The translations under genes were made by a program, and so were the position numbers. The notes under the pieces are model-generated. The model did no database searches and had not been told where the DNA came from. It saw only the letters and a program-made list of their open reading frames with translations. Shown piece after piece: positions 62,890 through 64,000 of a stretch of DNA of 64,000 nt (position 1 is its first letter; each line of letters begins with the position of its first letter). This DNA is from Sitta carolinensis (Eukaryota > Chordata > Aves > Passeriformes > Sittidae): contig CM063284.1 of the NCBI GenBank assembly GCA_032173965.1, forward strand, positions 118,704,410 to 118,768,409, read 5' to 3'.

Positions 62890-63480
62890 TAACCACAGCA
62901 TATGCAGAGCAGCTGGTCACTACCAAACTGTAAAACCATATCAAAATGAGGTTATGCAGGCATCTGTCCTCAGTCTGTTCATTAATTACATGCAAGATTA
63001 TACTTACCAAACTTGTGGGAAACACCGAGTTGGAAAGAGCTGCAAGCACTTTGAGGGAGAAACATATAGTTTAAAATTCTCTTGACAAGCTAGTGAAATA
63101 AATAAGATTAGAAATCTGCATATCTAATATTTTATTCTCACTTATAATCACAAGATAAAGGAATACATTTATTGACAACATTTTTCAGAAAGGATCAGGG
63201 CATAAGTGAATCACAAACTGATTGTGAGTCAGCCACGTCATATTGTTATAAAAAAGGAAAGCCTTTTAAAGAATTCAGTGAATGAATGTCACAGGGATAC
63301 AAAAGGATCAACATGGCAACTTGCAGCAAGCAGTGTGTGTTAGTACCTCATTTCAAGAAACATGAGACCAACAGGGAAAGGTACAAGCTAAATGAACAAT
63401 AAAATAATCATGATCTAGAAAAAGTAAGGTTGAGAGAAAGAATGGATGTCCTCATGTAAGCATGCATGTAAGAGCAAGGT
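62890..63480 (+). repeat. ancient CR1-like LINE relic (end of ORF2)
   Basis: Degraded plus-strand text resembles the 3' part of a CR1-type reverse-transcriptase ORF, collinearly: 'catctgtcctcagtctgttc', 'attaattacatgcaagatta', 'cttgacaagctagtgaaat', 'aaaggatcagggcataagtg', 'aatcacaaactg', 'gtgagtcagc' and 'catgatctagaaaa'. Many stops and indels; non-functional. The family assignment is by pattern only. Confidence 0.55.
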
Positions 63481-64000
63481 AACTGAGGCAGGTAACACAC
63501 AACCTGAAAGTGAGCCAAGATCTCAGTAAATAATTACGATACAGAAATAGAGAAAAACAGAAAAATATGTTAGAGATAATATGGCTTCATGAAAAATAGT
63601 CTGCTCTATTCACAACGCTTTCCTAGCTTTCTGTTTGTGAATATGATTGGCAAATCCACTCCTCTGATGGTTAAGCTTTGTTCACCCCCTGTTTACACAG
63701 GAGTAGCAAGCCCAGCACTCAAGGTGAAATTTGGGGGGAGTGCTCCTGATGAAGACAAATAAAAACCTGCTACATTGAAAAGTAGAAAAAAAAAAAGCAA
63801 AATGAGAGTTTAAGAAAAAGAAACTGAAAGTTTACCTTCTTATATGTGGGTTATCAGAGCTGAAAGATTTAGCTAGTGTTATAGTAACCTACAGATCAAA
63901 TAATATTTGACTGAAGCTGTTACCCCTCCAAGAGCATTATTCCCAACTCAGCTCTTCCAGAGCACTTCACTGGCACTTTGTAGTGTGGGGAGAAAGAAAT
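63481..64000. other. unassigned right edge
   Basis: No gene or repeat recognised; AT-rich with a short A-run near 63786-63798. Confidence 0.5.

Noticed and set aside
56500..64000. Possible SGK3 coding exons right of VCPIP1
   Set aside because: No PX-domain or kinase-like sequence with splice sites was seen; the coding exons probably begin beyond the window.

Overview
The window looks like vertebrate genomic DNA from a bird, most likely a passerine. Spliced genes have long AT-rich introns, and the promoters sit in CpG islands. The recognisable interspersed repeats are CR1-type LINE fragments, plus one SINE with a tRNA-Ile-like head and a CR1-like tail, a design known from songbirds (TguSINE1 type). 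Species and chromosome cannot be read from the sequence alone. The order and orientation MYBL1-VCPIP1 match the human 8q13 block.

Layout from left to right. Positions 1-5190 are intergenic, with a CR1 scrap and an isolated CpG-rich patch near 2150-2560. Positions 5195-28713 hold MYBL1 (A-MYB) on the minus strand. All 16 coding exons could be placed, with a probable 3' UTR down to about 5195 and a CpG-island promoter at 28380-29480. An intron-containing tRNA-Tyr(GTA) gene lies at 29470-29559 on the minus strand, about 0.75 kb upstream of the MYBL1 start codon. Positions 29600-43000 are intergenic, with two antisense CR1 copies of different subfamilies and a T28/A50 homopolymer pair. Positions 43798-55254 hold VCPIP1 on the minus strand in three coding exons, with a CpG-island promoter and a four-copy minisatellite upstream. 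Positions 56600-64000 contain no coding sequence I can support. The neighbour expected from mammalian synteny on that side is SGK3, but none of its coding exons was seen. An old CR1 ORF2-like relic lies near 62890-63480.

MYBL1 encodes the germline/meiotic MYB transcription factor. VCPIP1 encodes an OTU-family deubiquitinase that works with p97/VCP. I see no functional link between them; they are conserved neighbours. Each gene carries one apparent 1-base deletion in an otherwise intact, strongly conserved coding exon (MYBL1 exon 2 at 25028-25031; VCPIP1 exon 1 at about 53992-53996). Assembly or read error is the leading explanation, but it cannot be proved from this window. I found no CRISPR array, operon or clearly new biological system. 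The points most worth a second look are the two frameshifts, the SINE, the promoter-proximal split tRNA gene, the orphan CpG patch and the promoter minisatellite.
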